Below are positions 1 to 5,187 of a stretch of DNA of 5,187 nucleotides, piece after piece (within the stretch, counting starts at the first letter, position 1; the number at the start of each line of letters is the position of its first letter). A program made the translations under genes and the position numbers. The DNA comes from Geobacteraceae bacterium (GTDB lineage: Bacteria; Desulfobacterota; Desulfuromonadia; Desulfuromonadales; Desulfuromonadaceae). The stretch is taken from assembly GCA_020201305.1 (NCBI GenBank), contig JAIVHC010000033.1:1-5187 (forward strand), given 5' to 3'. The notes beneath the pieces are model-generated. The model had not been told where the DNA came from, made no database searches, and was given only the letters and a program-made list of their open reading frames with translations.

Positions 1-1874
1 CCATACCGGATACCCCGTGGACTCTGGTTACCAAGATTGACGAAGCGGAGGTGCTGGCACCGCTGAAGCATACCGCCATTTACGCGGGTGGTGGTGCGGC
101 AAGCGTGATTGCCCTAACTGGCCTCTTAATCCTGATGTGGTGGCGCCAGCATGCCTATCGCTTTCGCAATCAGATCCTGCGCCACGAGCGCAAAAACGAT
201 GCGTTGTTACAGCGCCTGGATAATCTGAGCCGCCACGCCAACGATATCATCCTGCTGTGTGATAGTAGCGGTACTATTGTCGATGCCAACGAGCGCGCTC
301 TGGATACCTACGCTTATCCCCTTCATACCCTGCGAGCCATGAATATCCGCGACCTGTGTGACGTAGAGCCCTCGGAATGGTCGGCAATGCTCCTTCAACT
401 CGAAAGTGGCGGGGGGATAAAGTTCGAATGCTTTAACCATGGTGCCGATACCGAAGAGTTTCCGGTGGAAATCAGCGCCGGTTGGATTGAGGACGACGGA
501 CAGCGGATGCTGCAGGCGATTATACGCGACATCAGTGAGCGAAAGGAGGCGGAAGAGCGCCTGCGCCATCAGGCCTTTTACGATGAACTCACCGGTCTGC
601 CGAACCGCTCCTTGGCAACGGAACGTCTCCAGGGGGCGATCCAGCGTGCGCGGCGCAACAACAAGCAGGCCGCACTTATGTTTATCGATCTTGATCTGTT
701 CAAGCATATCAATGACGCCCTGGGACACGTGGTGGGGGATCAGGTGCTGGTGCTGTTTGCGCGCCGCATAGAAAATGTATTGGGGGATAATGCGAGTGTT
801 GCACGCTTTGGAGCAGATGAATTTTTACTCCAGATAGAGAATGTGGCAACCATGGTGGACATTGTCGCCCTTGTGGATAAAGTTATGCAAAGCATCGGCG
901 AGCCGTTTACCATTGAGGGCTTTGAGATCAGTGCCACCGTAAGTATCGGGATCAGTATTGCTCCTGATGACAGCAGCGATGTGAATAAGCTGATCCGCTA
1001 TGCGGATACCGCCATGTATCGCGCCAAGGAACGTGGACGCAACTGTTATCAGTTCTTCACTCCGGATATGCACCAGCGCGTGGAGCAGCGCCTGAGTTTG
1101 GAAGGTGCGCTACGCCATGCGGTGGGCCGCAAGGAGCTTGTTCTGCACTATCAACCTCAGGTGGATATGCGTACCGGGATGGTGACCGGGTGCGAAGCCC
1201 TGGTGCGCTGGCAACATCCGGAGAAAGGGCTTATCTCCCCTTTTGAGTTTATCAGCCTCGCCGAAGAGATCGGTTTGATTCACGAAATCGGCGCCTGGGT
1301 AGTGGACGAAGCATGCCGGCAGATCGGGATATGGCAGAATGAAGGCTACCCGGAGCTGAAAATTGCAGTTAACGTATCCCCACATCAGCTGCAGAACAGA
1401 CACCTGGCGGAGGAAATACTCAACGCCGGAGCACGCTACAATCTAAATCCCGCTACTCTGGAAGTAGAGATAACCGAAACTTCCCTGATGCTCGATACTG
1501 CCCTCGCCATTGCGCAGATGCACGATTTGAACAGCGGCGGAGTGTCCCTTGCCATCGATGACTTTGGCACCGGGTATTCATCTCTTGGCCATCTGCACCG
1601 CTTCCCGCTGCATAAGCTCAAAATCGACCGCTCCTTTGTCAACAATATTGATGCCGACAAAGAGCAGGGGGGTGGCACTCTGCCGCGCGCCATTATCAGT
1701 CTGGCGCATGAACTCGGACTGGATGTAATTGCGGAGGGTATAGAAACCGAAGCCCAGCGTGACTTTCTTTTTCAGGCGGAGTGTTTTGCAGGCCAGGGAT
1801 ACTTGTACAGCAAGCCCTTGCCAGCCGAAGAATTTGGTGCATATTTATACAGGACCAATTGCGTGGATGAGTGA
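1..1874 (+). CDS. Membrane-anchored PAS-GGDEF-EAL protein, probable c-di-GMP phosphodiesterase (5' truncated by window)
   Basis: The frame is open to the left edge (first full codon at 3; 623 codons visible), so the gene starts outside the window. The GTG at 51 is internal: the codons before it read IPDTPWTLVTKIDEAE, like the end of a periplasmic sensor domain. Counting visible residues: transmembrane segment about 23-47, charged linker, PAS domain about 77-181, GGDEF domain about 191-353 (DELTGLPNR 194-202, metal-ligand Asp 229), EAL domain about 362-616. The GGDEF signature is GADEF (270-274), and the inhibitory-site RxxD is absent at its expected place. The EAL domain keeps the residues expected from RocR-type enzymes: E398 (in EAL), N457, E489, D519/D520 (DDFGTGYSS), K540, E578 and Q598. 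By family knowledge such a domain hydrolyses c-di-GMP to pGpG at the inner membrane. I infer net phosphodiesterase activity tuned by periplasmic and PAS inputs. The stop is TGA at 1872; no convincing terminator follows. Confidence 0.93.
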   Translation, partial: IPDTPWTLVTKIDEAEVLAPLKHTAIYAGGGAASVIALTGLLILMWWRQHAYRFRNQILRHERKNDALLQRLDNLSRHANDIILLCDSSGTIVDANERALDTYAYPLHTLRAMNIRDLCDVEPSEWSAMLLQLESGGGIKFECFNHGADTEEFPVEISAGWIEDDGQRMLQAIIRDISERKEAEERLRHQAFYDELTGLPNRSLATERLQGAIQRARRNNKQAALMFIDLDLFKHINDALGHVVGDQVLVLFARRIENVLGDNASVARFGADEFLLQIENVATMVDIVALVDKVMQSIGEPFTIEGFEISATVSIGISIAPDDSSDVNKLIRYADTAMYRAKERGRNCYQFFTPDMHQRVEQRLSLEGALRHAVGRKELVLHYQPQVDMRTGMVTGCEALVRWQHPEKGLISPFEFISLAEEIGLIHEIGAWVVDEACRQIGIWQNEGYPELKIAVNVSPHQLQNRHLAEEILNAGARYNLNPATLEVEITETSLMLDTALAIAQMHDLNSGGVSLAIDDFGTGYSSLGHLHRFPLHKLKIDRSFVNNIDADKEQGGGTLPRAIISLAHELGLDVIAEGIETEAQRDFLFQAECFAGQGYLYSKPLPAEEFGAYLYRTNCVDE

Positions 1875-1887
1875 GAAAGGGTACTTA

Positions 1888-1900
1888 AAATGTAACATTT
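1888..1900. repeat. Short palindrome AAATGT-A-ACATTT
   Basis: Perfect 6-bp arms around one central A, 13 bp after the stop codon of the GGDEF-EAL gene. It is AT-only apart from one G/C pair and has no T-run behind it, so it is a poor terminator. It could be a protein-binding site or chance. Confidence 0.35.
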
Positions 1901-1928
1901 GCCTTGAAATGACACTTCGTTCAAAAGC

Positions 1929-1944
1929 CGTTTAGCTCTAAACG
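1929..1944. promoter_or_regulatory. Near-perfect palindrome CGTTTAGCTCTAAACG, possible operator
   Basis: Two 7-bp arms (CGTTTAG and CTAAACG) match exactly around a 2-base centre. It ends two bases before the TAAA of the sigma-28-like promoter, where a dimeric regulator could sit. As RNA the loop would be too tight without opening inner pairs, and no U-tract follows directly, so a DNA-binding role is more plausible than a terminator. No regulator family is recognised. Confidence 0.4.
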
Positions 1945-1946
1945 AG

Positions 1947-1974
1947 TAAATTATTTTGTCCCTGCCGCCGATAG
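1947..1974 (+). promoter_or_regulatory. Sigma-28 (FliA)-like flagellar promoter for the FapA-family gene
   Basis: TAAA (1947-1950) and GCCGATAG (1967-1974) are separated by 16 bases. The enteric FliA consensus is TAAA-N15-GCCGATAA, so the -10 element matches 7 of 8 bases and the spacer is one base longer. Transcription would begin around 1980-1983, giving a leader of about 50 nt before the ATG at 2031. The downstream gene belongs to a family named for flagellar assembly, which supports the reading. Confidence 0.6.
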
Positions 1975-2030
1975 ACAGTACAGACGTGTAACTTGATTCG
2001 AACCATACTCCCCTGATGCGAAAAGATACT

Positions 2031-3581
2031 ATGGCAACAGAATCAGAAAATACCCCTGCAGAGCAGGAAAATACGGATGCTCCGGTATCCCCTTTTTCTG
2101 CCTTGGACGGCGAGATAGTAACCCTCGAAGAGCGGGAAAGCTGGACCCTGCAGCTCACACTCTCCCCGGATGAGATGGAGTGCTTCGCCAGTGTTGCGCC
2201 TAAAGACTCCGGCAAGGGGCTCATAAAGGTGGAGGATGTTCTTGCTCTGATGCAGAATGCGCGTATCACCGAGGGGATCGACATGGAGAAGGTCAAGGAA
2301 CTCTGTGCCGCTGCATGCGAAGGGAAAACCGTGGAACACCTGGTGGTGGCGCATACGGATCCCCCTGCCGCTGGTGAGGATGGCTGGCTTGAGATTAAGG
2401 TGCGTCTGGGTTCGGGCTTCGACGGGCCGCAGGAGTTTGTGGAAGATGAAGAGGGGCGGGTTGATCTGTATACCCTCAACCTGTTTACCTGTATAACGCC
2501 GGAGCAACAGGTAGCCCGACTACACCCGCCGCAGATGGGGCAGGACGGCATTACCGTTACCGGCAGAACCATAGAGGCGCATCCCGGTAACCCTGCCGAT
2601 GTCAAAATCGGCTCCGGTGTGCATCTGAACGAAGACAATGAAGTTATTTCCGAGATATCCGGGCGCGCGGAATACAGCGACGGGGTAATTTCGGTGAGTG
2701 AAGACTACAATGTCCACGGTGATGTGGATCTGCATGTCGGCAATATCACCTTTCCCGGCAATGTCAGCATAACCGGGGATGTGCTCGATGATTTTGATAT
2801 CAGCAGTGAAAAAGATATCAACGTAAAAGGCACGGTGGGCTCCTGTTACCTGCAGGCAGGTGGGAGTATTACTGTAGGGGGGATATCCGGGCAGTATCAC
2901 GCCTATATCAAATGTGCGGGCAACCTGGAGGCTCGCTATATCAACGGAGCGTATGTGGAGTGTATGGGCGATGTTACCGTTGCCAATGAGATCCGCAACA
3001 GCACCGTGAAAAGTGCCGAAGCGATCCTGGTCAAGAACGGCCAGATCAGTGGGGGGGAGTACGTTGCTCTGAAAGGGATCGAGGCGAAGATTGTGGGTGC
3101 GGCTGCCGGGGCACATACAGCGTTAACGTCCGGGGTGTATTTTCCTGAGGGTGATCGCCTCGCGTTTCTGAAGGCGCAGAAGAAGAGCATAAAACTACAA
3201 AAAGAGTTCATCCAGCGCTGTATCGGACCGCTGGAAAAGAAAGTGGCTGCGGCCAAAGGTTCTCCTGGTGCGCACGGGAAACGCCTCGAAATCCTCCTGG
3301 AGCGCCAGGATATTCTGGCGCAGCTGGATAGGGAAGTGCGCGCTGAGCTCAATAATTTCAGTCTTGGTGAACACAACGGCAACGCCAAGATCAACATCCA
3401 GCGGGTGATCAAAGAAAAGGTGGAGATCCGCCTCGAAAATGTACTGGAACAGATCAGGATGGATCAGTACGGTCCTCTCTCCATCATCCCCAATGTCATG
3501 ACCGGCACCCTGAGTTTTAACGAATTCTCTGCGCTAAATATAAATGCTGCGGATATGGAGCCGGTGGAGGAGGATGATTAA
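2031..3581 (+). CDS. FapA (DUF342) family protein
   Basis: A 516-residue soluble protein with no signal peptide or membrane segment. The first ~25 residues are acidic and low-complexity, followed by an N-terminal domain to about residue 160. A Gly-rich right-handed beta-helix type region follows, about 165-365. Its family-typical stretches include GQDGITVTGRTI, GDVDLHVGNITFPGNVSITGDV and GGSITVGGISG. Residues about 375-475 are charged and helical, likely coiled coil. This order is that of FapA/DUF342 proteins; Vibrio vulnificus FapA affects polar flagellation and binds unphosphorylated EIIA-Glc. Whether this homologue does so is unknown; DUF342 proteins also occur outside flagellar loci. ATG 2031 (MATESE) is preferred, with a weak GAAAAGA four bases upstream. 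In-frame ATG 2016 lacks any purine-rich site. The gene follows a c-di-GMP gene with a 156-bp gap and has its own sigma-28-like promoter. Its stop lies 14 bp from convergent proC. Confidence 0.9.
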   Translation: MATESENTPAEQENTDAPVSPFSALDGEIVTLEERESWTLQLTLSPDEMECFASVAPKDSGKGLIKVEDVLALMQNARITEGIDMEKVKELCAAACEGKTVEHLVVAHTDPPAAGEDGWLEIKVRLGSGFDGPQEFVEDEEGRVDLYTLNLFTCITPEQQVARLHPPQMGQDGITVTGRTIEAHPGNPADVKIGSGVHLNEDNEVISEISGRAEYSDGVISVSEDYNVHGDVDLHVGNITFPGNVSITGDVLDDFDISSEKDINVKGTVGSCYLQAGGSITVGGISGQYHAYIKCAGNLEARYINGAYVECMGDVTVANEIRNSTVKSAEAILVKNGQISGGEYVALKGIEAKIVGAAAGAHTALTSGVYFPEGDRLAFLKAQKKSIKLQKEFIQRCIGPLEKKVAAAKGSPGAHGKRLEILLERQDILAQLDREVRAELNNFSLGEHNGNAKINIQRVIKEKVEIRLENVLEQIRMDQYGPLSIIPNVMTGTLSFNEFSALNINAADMEPVEEDD

Positions 3582-3595
3582 ATGGCGCTTGGATT

Positions 3596-4411
3596 TTAGC
3601 GCAGCTCGCGTGCACGCGCGCTGGAGGCACCTACTGCATCCATGACCGTGGCGCGGAAATTCCCCCGTTCCAGGGTATGAACCGCACGTGCCGTGGTTCC
3701 TCCGGGGCTGCATACCTTTTCGCGCAGGATAGCCGGGTGCCCCTGCCTCTGCACCACCATCTGAGCTGCCCCGGCAACGGTGTTCGCCGCCAGGCTCAGG
3801 GCGGCATCACGCGTCAGACCCTCCAGTACTCCACCTTCAGCCATCGCTTCAATCAGCATGTACGCATAGGCCGGGCCACTGCCGGATACACCGGTGACCG
3901 CATCGAGCATTGCCTCAGTGACAACCTCCACACAGCCCACCGCCCCGAACAACTGCAGGGCAAACGCTTCATCCTCGGCGTTGGCATGACGCCCGCGACA
4001 GATACCCGCCGCACCGGCACCGATCAGGGCCGGGGTATTCGGCATGGCGCGAATTACGCGCACCTGGCCGTCGATGAGACCTTCGAGCCTCGCAGTGGAA
4101 ACTCCGGCGAGAATGGAGATCAGGCAGTGTCCGGGGGTGAAACACTCCGCCACCGGGCGCAGGGCCTTATCCACCCCCTGCGGTTTAACCGCGAGAACCA
4201 CATGGGTATGGGTCTCAACCACTGCAGCCGCATCCGCTGTAACCTGAACGCCGTATTCACGCTGTAGGAAATCGCGCCGCTGTTCCAGCAGTTCCGCGGC
4301 CATGATGTTAGTGGGAGCGACCCCGGAGGCGAGCAGGCCTTTGATAATTGCTTCGGCCATGTTGCCGCCACCTATGAAACCGACCTTGAAATCCTCAATC
4401 TGTATTGACAT
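3596..4411 (-). CDS. proC: Pyrroline-5-carboxylate reductase (ProC)
   Basis: Catalyses NAD(P)H-dependent reduction of 1-pyrroline-5-carboxylate to L-proline, the last step of proline biosynthesis, in the cytoplasm. The product is 271 residues, normal for the family. Visible motifs: N-terminal Rossmann dinucleotide loop GFIGGGNMAEA (11-21), AVKPQ (74-78), RAMPNTPALIGAG (121-133), the helical-domain stretch LDAVTGVSGSGPAYAY (169-184), and CSPGGTT (234-240) of the ProC signature. All look intact. The start at 4411 is chosen because an AAAGGA lies seven bases upstream and the Rossmann strand begins at residue 9, as usual. A longer in-frame start at 4459 would add MRLNMLFFNFFLKDRY, unlike family members. 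The gene is convergent with the FapA-family gene and divergent from speE. The neighbours often seen beside proC (the PLP-binding YggS family) are not present on its upstream side. Confidence 0.96.
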   Translation of the reverse strand: MSIQIEDFKVGFIGGGNMAEAIIKGLLASGVAPTNIMAAELLEQRRDFLQREYGVQVTADAAAVVETHTHVVLAVKPQGVDKALRPVAECFTPGHCLISILAGVSTARLEGLIDGQVRVIRAMPNTPALIGAGAAGICRGRHANAEDEAFALQLFGAVGCVEVVTEAMLDAVTGVSGSGPAYAYMLIEAMAEGGVLEGLTRDAALSLAANTVAGAAQMVVQRQGHPAILREKVCSPGGTTARAVHTLERGNFRATVMDAVGASSARARELR

Positions 4412-4418
4412 ATATCTA

Positions 4419-4424
4419 TCCTTT
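4419..4424 (-). promoter_or_regulatory. Ribosome binding site of proC
   Basis: Read on the minus strand this is AAAGGA, seven bases before the ATG at 4411. It decides the start in favour of the 271-residue ProC over the upstream in-frame ATG at 4459. Confidence 0.75.
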
Positions 4425-4486
4425 AAGAAAAAATTGAAAAACAACATGTTGAGGCGCACAATCTTGCACCAACAGCATCATTTACC

Positions 4487-4512
4487 GTAGGGGCAGGCCC
4501 CTGTGCCTGCCC
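4487..4512 (+). repeat. REP-like element A (GTAG head plus 8-bp hairpin)
   Basis: GTAG at 4487-4490 is followed directly by arm GGGCAGGC (4491-4498), a 6-base loop CCCTGT (4499-4504) and the exactly complementary arm GCCTGCCC (4505-4512). A GTAG head beside a GC-rich palindrome is the known hallmark of REP sequences mobilised by REP-associated tyrosine transposases. No such transposase gene is in the window. Confidence 0.7.
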
Positions 4513-4525
4513 ATCCAGGCGGTGG

Positions 4526-4554
4526 CGATGCAACAAACGCACGATGCAACAAAC
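4526..4554. repeat. 13-bp tandem direct repeat CGATGCAACAAAC
   Basis: Exact copies lie at 4526-4538 and 4542-4554, a period of 16 bases with a 3-base spacer (GCA). The pair sits between hairpin elements A and B. Two units with so short a spacer do not make a CRISPR array; slippage duplication or a paired binding site are the simple explanations. Confidence 0.75.
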
Positions 4555-4560
4555 AACCAA

Positions 4561-4586
4561 GGGCAACCACAGGGGGTTGCCCCTAC
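4561..4586 (-). repeat. REP-like element B (inverted orientation)
   Basis: On the minus strand GTAG (4586-4583) leads arm GGGCAACC (4582-4575), loop CCCTGT (4574-4569) and arm GGTTGCCC (4568-4561). The design and the loop are identical to element A, but four stem positions differ and every change is compensated on the other arm. Confidence 0.7.
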
Positions 4587-4635
4587 TATTGTATAGTAAA
4601 ATTGGTGCAAATACTCTCACCAACCACACGAACAC

Positions 4636-4659
4636 GTAGGGGCGTATGGCAATACGCCC
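4636..4659 (+). repeat. REP-like element C (GTAG head plus 8-bp hairpin)
   Basis: GTAG (4636-4639) leads arm GGGCGTAT (4640-4647), a 4-base loop GGCA and arm ATACGCCC (4652-4659). The right part CAATACGCCC (4650-4659) recurs exactly at 4668-4677, offering an alternative partner for the left arm or marking a partial duplication. Confidence 0.7.
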
Positions 4660-4695
4660 ATGCCCAACAATACGCCCGGATATGCACATCGCATC

Positions 4696-4729
4696 ATTGT
4701 TGAATATCACCCACCGAACATTCAATAAT
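4696..4729. repeat. AT-rich hairpin upstream of speE
   Basis: ATTGTTGAAT (4696-4705) can pair over ten positions (one G-U wobble) with ATTCAATAAT (4720-4729) across a 14-base loop. It lies just upstream of the putative speE promoter, so it is more likely an operator-like DNA feature than part of the speE leader. It could also be the far end of an unseen transcript, or chance in AT-rich DNA. Confidence 0.35.
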
Positions 4730-4758
4730 TTGCTCAAAAAGTCAAGCAATGGTAAATT
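4730..4758 (+). promoter_or_regulatory. Possible sigma-70-type promoter of speE
   Basis: TTGCTC (4730-4735) and TAAATT (4753-4758) are 17 bases apart, matching 3 of 6 and 4 of 6 consensus bases. The spacing is ideal but the boxes are weak, and CTATAC just downstream is a rival -10. The position, about 55 bases before the speE start, is reasonable. Confidence 0.3.
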
Positions 4759-4794
4759 CTATACAACTTACTCATTCGACAATCCAAACACTGC

Positions 4795-4804
4795 AAAGGG
4801 GAAG
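4795..4804 (+). promoter_or_regulatory. Ribosome binding site of speE
   Basis: AAAGGGGAAG, a purine-rich Shine-Dalgarno-like stretch, ends seven bases before the ATG at 4812. It supports that start over the in-frame ATG two codons later at 4818. Confidence 0.65.
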
Positions 4805-4811
4805 TAACACC

Positions 4812-5187
4812 ATGGAAATGTGGTACACGGAAAAACATTCTGAAAATGTTGGCATAACCATGCGCGTCACCCAGACCCTGTTCTCCGGCAACAGCGAGTA
4901 CCAGCAGCTCGATGTGCTGGAAACCCTGGAATTCGGCAGAATGATGCTTCTCGACGGGTTGGTAATGGTTACCGAGCGCGATGAATTTGTGTACCACGAC
5001 ATGATTGTACACCCGGCACTCTTTACCCATCCAGCCCCCAAAAAAGTCCTGGTTATCGGCGGCGGCGATGGCGGCAGCATCCGCGAGATCGTCAAGCATC
5101 CGGAGGTTGAAGAGGCGGTGCTGTGCGAGATCGATGGACTGGTAATAGAAAAATCCATTGAGCTGCTCCCCGGCCTTGCTTCTGAAA
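4812..5187 (+). CDS. speE: Spermidine synthase-family polyamine aminopropyltransferase (3' truncated by window)
   Basis: Transfers the aminopropyl group from decarboxylated S-adenosylmethionine to a diamine such as putrescine, giving spermidine and methylthioadenosine, in the cytoplasm. The frame is open to the window end: 125 residues are visible of a family usually about 280-300 long. Seen in order: the N-terminal beta-stranded domain (WYTEKHSENVGITMRV), SEYQQLDVLE (28-37), FGRMMLLDG (41-49), the substrate-loop region DEFVYHDMIVHPAL (57-70), then VLVIGGGDGGSIRE (79-92), which fits the polyamine synthase family signature and forms the nucleotide-binding loop. CEIDGLVIE (105-113) carries the Glu106 expected to hold the ribose. 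No speD (decarboxylase supplying the aminopropyl donor) is visible upstream; it may follow or lie elsewhere. Amine specificity cannot be judged from this half. The leader follows the repeat cluster. Confidence 0.93.
   Translation, partial: MEMWYTEKHSENVGITMRVTQTLFSGNSEYQQLDVLETLEFGRMMLLDGLVMVTERDEFVYHDMIVHPALFTHPAPKKVLVIGGGDGGSIREIVKHPEVEEAVLCEIDGLVIEKSIELLPGLASE

Larger units (their letters stand above)
4464..4610. repeat. Composite inverted-repeat unit enclosing elements A and B
   Basis: TTGCACCAA at 4464-4472 is the exact reverse complement of TTGGTGCAA at 4602-4610. Inside, element A (4487-4505) and the opposed element B (4568-4586) match as inverted repeats at 17 of 19 bases with 62 bases between. 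Gaps from the outer arms to A and B are 14 and 15 bases, so the unit is nearly symmetric, as in bacterial interspersed mosaic elements or a small non-autonomous mobile element. Mobility is inference. Confidence 0.5.
4412..4811. other. 400-bp divergent intergenic region between proC and speE, rich in repeats
   Basis: No credible protein gene lies here: the short open frames run through hairpin repeats and have no recognisable product. The stretch holds the leaders of two divergent genes, three GTAG-headed hairpin elements at roughly even spacing (starts 4487, 4561, 4636), a 13-bp tandem repeat, a 9-bp inverted repeat and an AT-rich hairpin near speE. I could not pick out a convincing proC promoter. 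Confidence 0.8.

Noticed and set aside
2016..2030. Start of the FapA-family protein at ATG 2016
   Set aside because: No purine-rich site upstream (CCATACTCCCCTG); the ATG at 2031 has at least a weak GAAAAGA. Not fully excluded.
1772..2638. 288-codon minus-strand open frame across the intergenic gap and the start of the FapA-family gene
   Set aside because: Ser/Arg-rich translation with no motif; it overlaps two genes with clear homology and runs through a probable promoter.
3598..3622. Terminator at the convergent gene junction (AGCGC...GCGCT with inner CGCGTGCACGCG)
   Set aside because: No T-run follows on either strand and the palindrome lies in coding sequence for the last residues of ProC (ARAREL).
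3677..4267. 196-codon open frame on the plus strand opposite proC
   Set aside because: It lies wholly antisense to an intact, well-recognised proC; its protein has no family features and looks like a mirror of GC-rich codon use.
4412..4459. N-terminal extension of ProC by 16 residues from ATG 4459
   Set aside because: The ribosome site at 4419-4424 serves the ATG at 4411, and the extra residues are unlike ProC N-termini.
4526..4554. CRISPR-like repeats
   Set aside because: Only two 13-bp copies with a 3-base spacer; no array, leader or cas gene.
4503..4703. Small protein of 66 residues in the intergenic region
   Set aside because: The frame runs through two hairpin repeats, has no ribosome site and has no recognisable domain.

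Overview
The window looks like chromosomal DNA from a flagellated Gram-negative bacterium of moderate GC content. Clues are a membrane-anchored cyclic-di-GMP enzyme, a FapA (DUF342) family protein behind a flagellar sigma-28-like promoter, and housekeeping proC and speE. The style of ProC and SpeE, together with GTAG-headed palindromic repeats, makes me lean toward a Desulfuromonas/Geobacter-type deltaproteobacterium. That is an impression from memory of these families; a gammaproteobacterium is not excluded.

Layout, left to right. Positions 1-1874 (+) hold the 3' part of a sensor-PAS-GGDEF-EAL gene whose true start lies before the window. Positions 1875-2030 are a regulatory gap with two short palindromes and a sigma-28-type promoter. 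Positions 2031-3581 (+) encode a complete FapA-family protein. Only 14 bp later comes the stop codon of convergent proC (4411-3596, -). Positions 4412-4811 form a 400-bp divergent intergenic region. It holds three GTAG-headed hairpin repeats (REP-like), a 13-bp tandem direct repeat, an outer 9-bp inverted repeat and a further hairpin. Positions 4812-5187 (+) are the 5' part of speE, cut by the window end.

How the genes fit together. The first two genes are codirectional and probably both concern the motile/sessile decision. The EAL domain keeps all its expected catalytic residues while the GGDEF motif is altered (GADEF) and lacks an I-site, so the protein is best read as a c-di-GMP phosphodiesterase with a possibly regulatory GGDEF domain. 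ProC (last step of proline synthesis) and SpeE (aminopropyl transfer in polyamine synthesis) are ordinary metabolic genes read away from the repeat-bearing spacer.

I see no phage, CRISPR, toxin-antitoxin, tRNA or rRNA gene. The most interesting non-coding signals are the repeat cluster, with stem covariation and a recurrent CACCAA box, and the promoter in front of the FapA-family gene.
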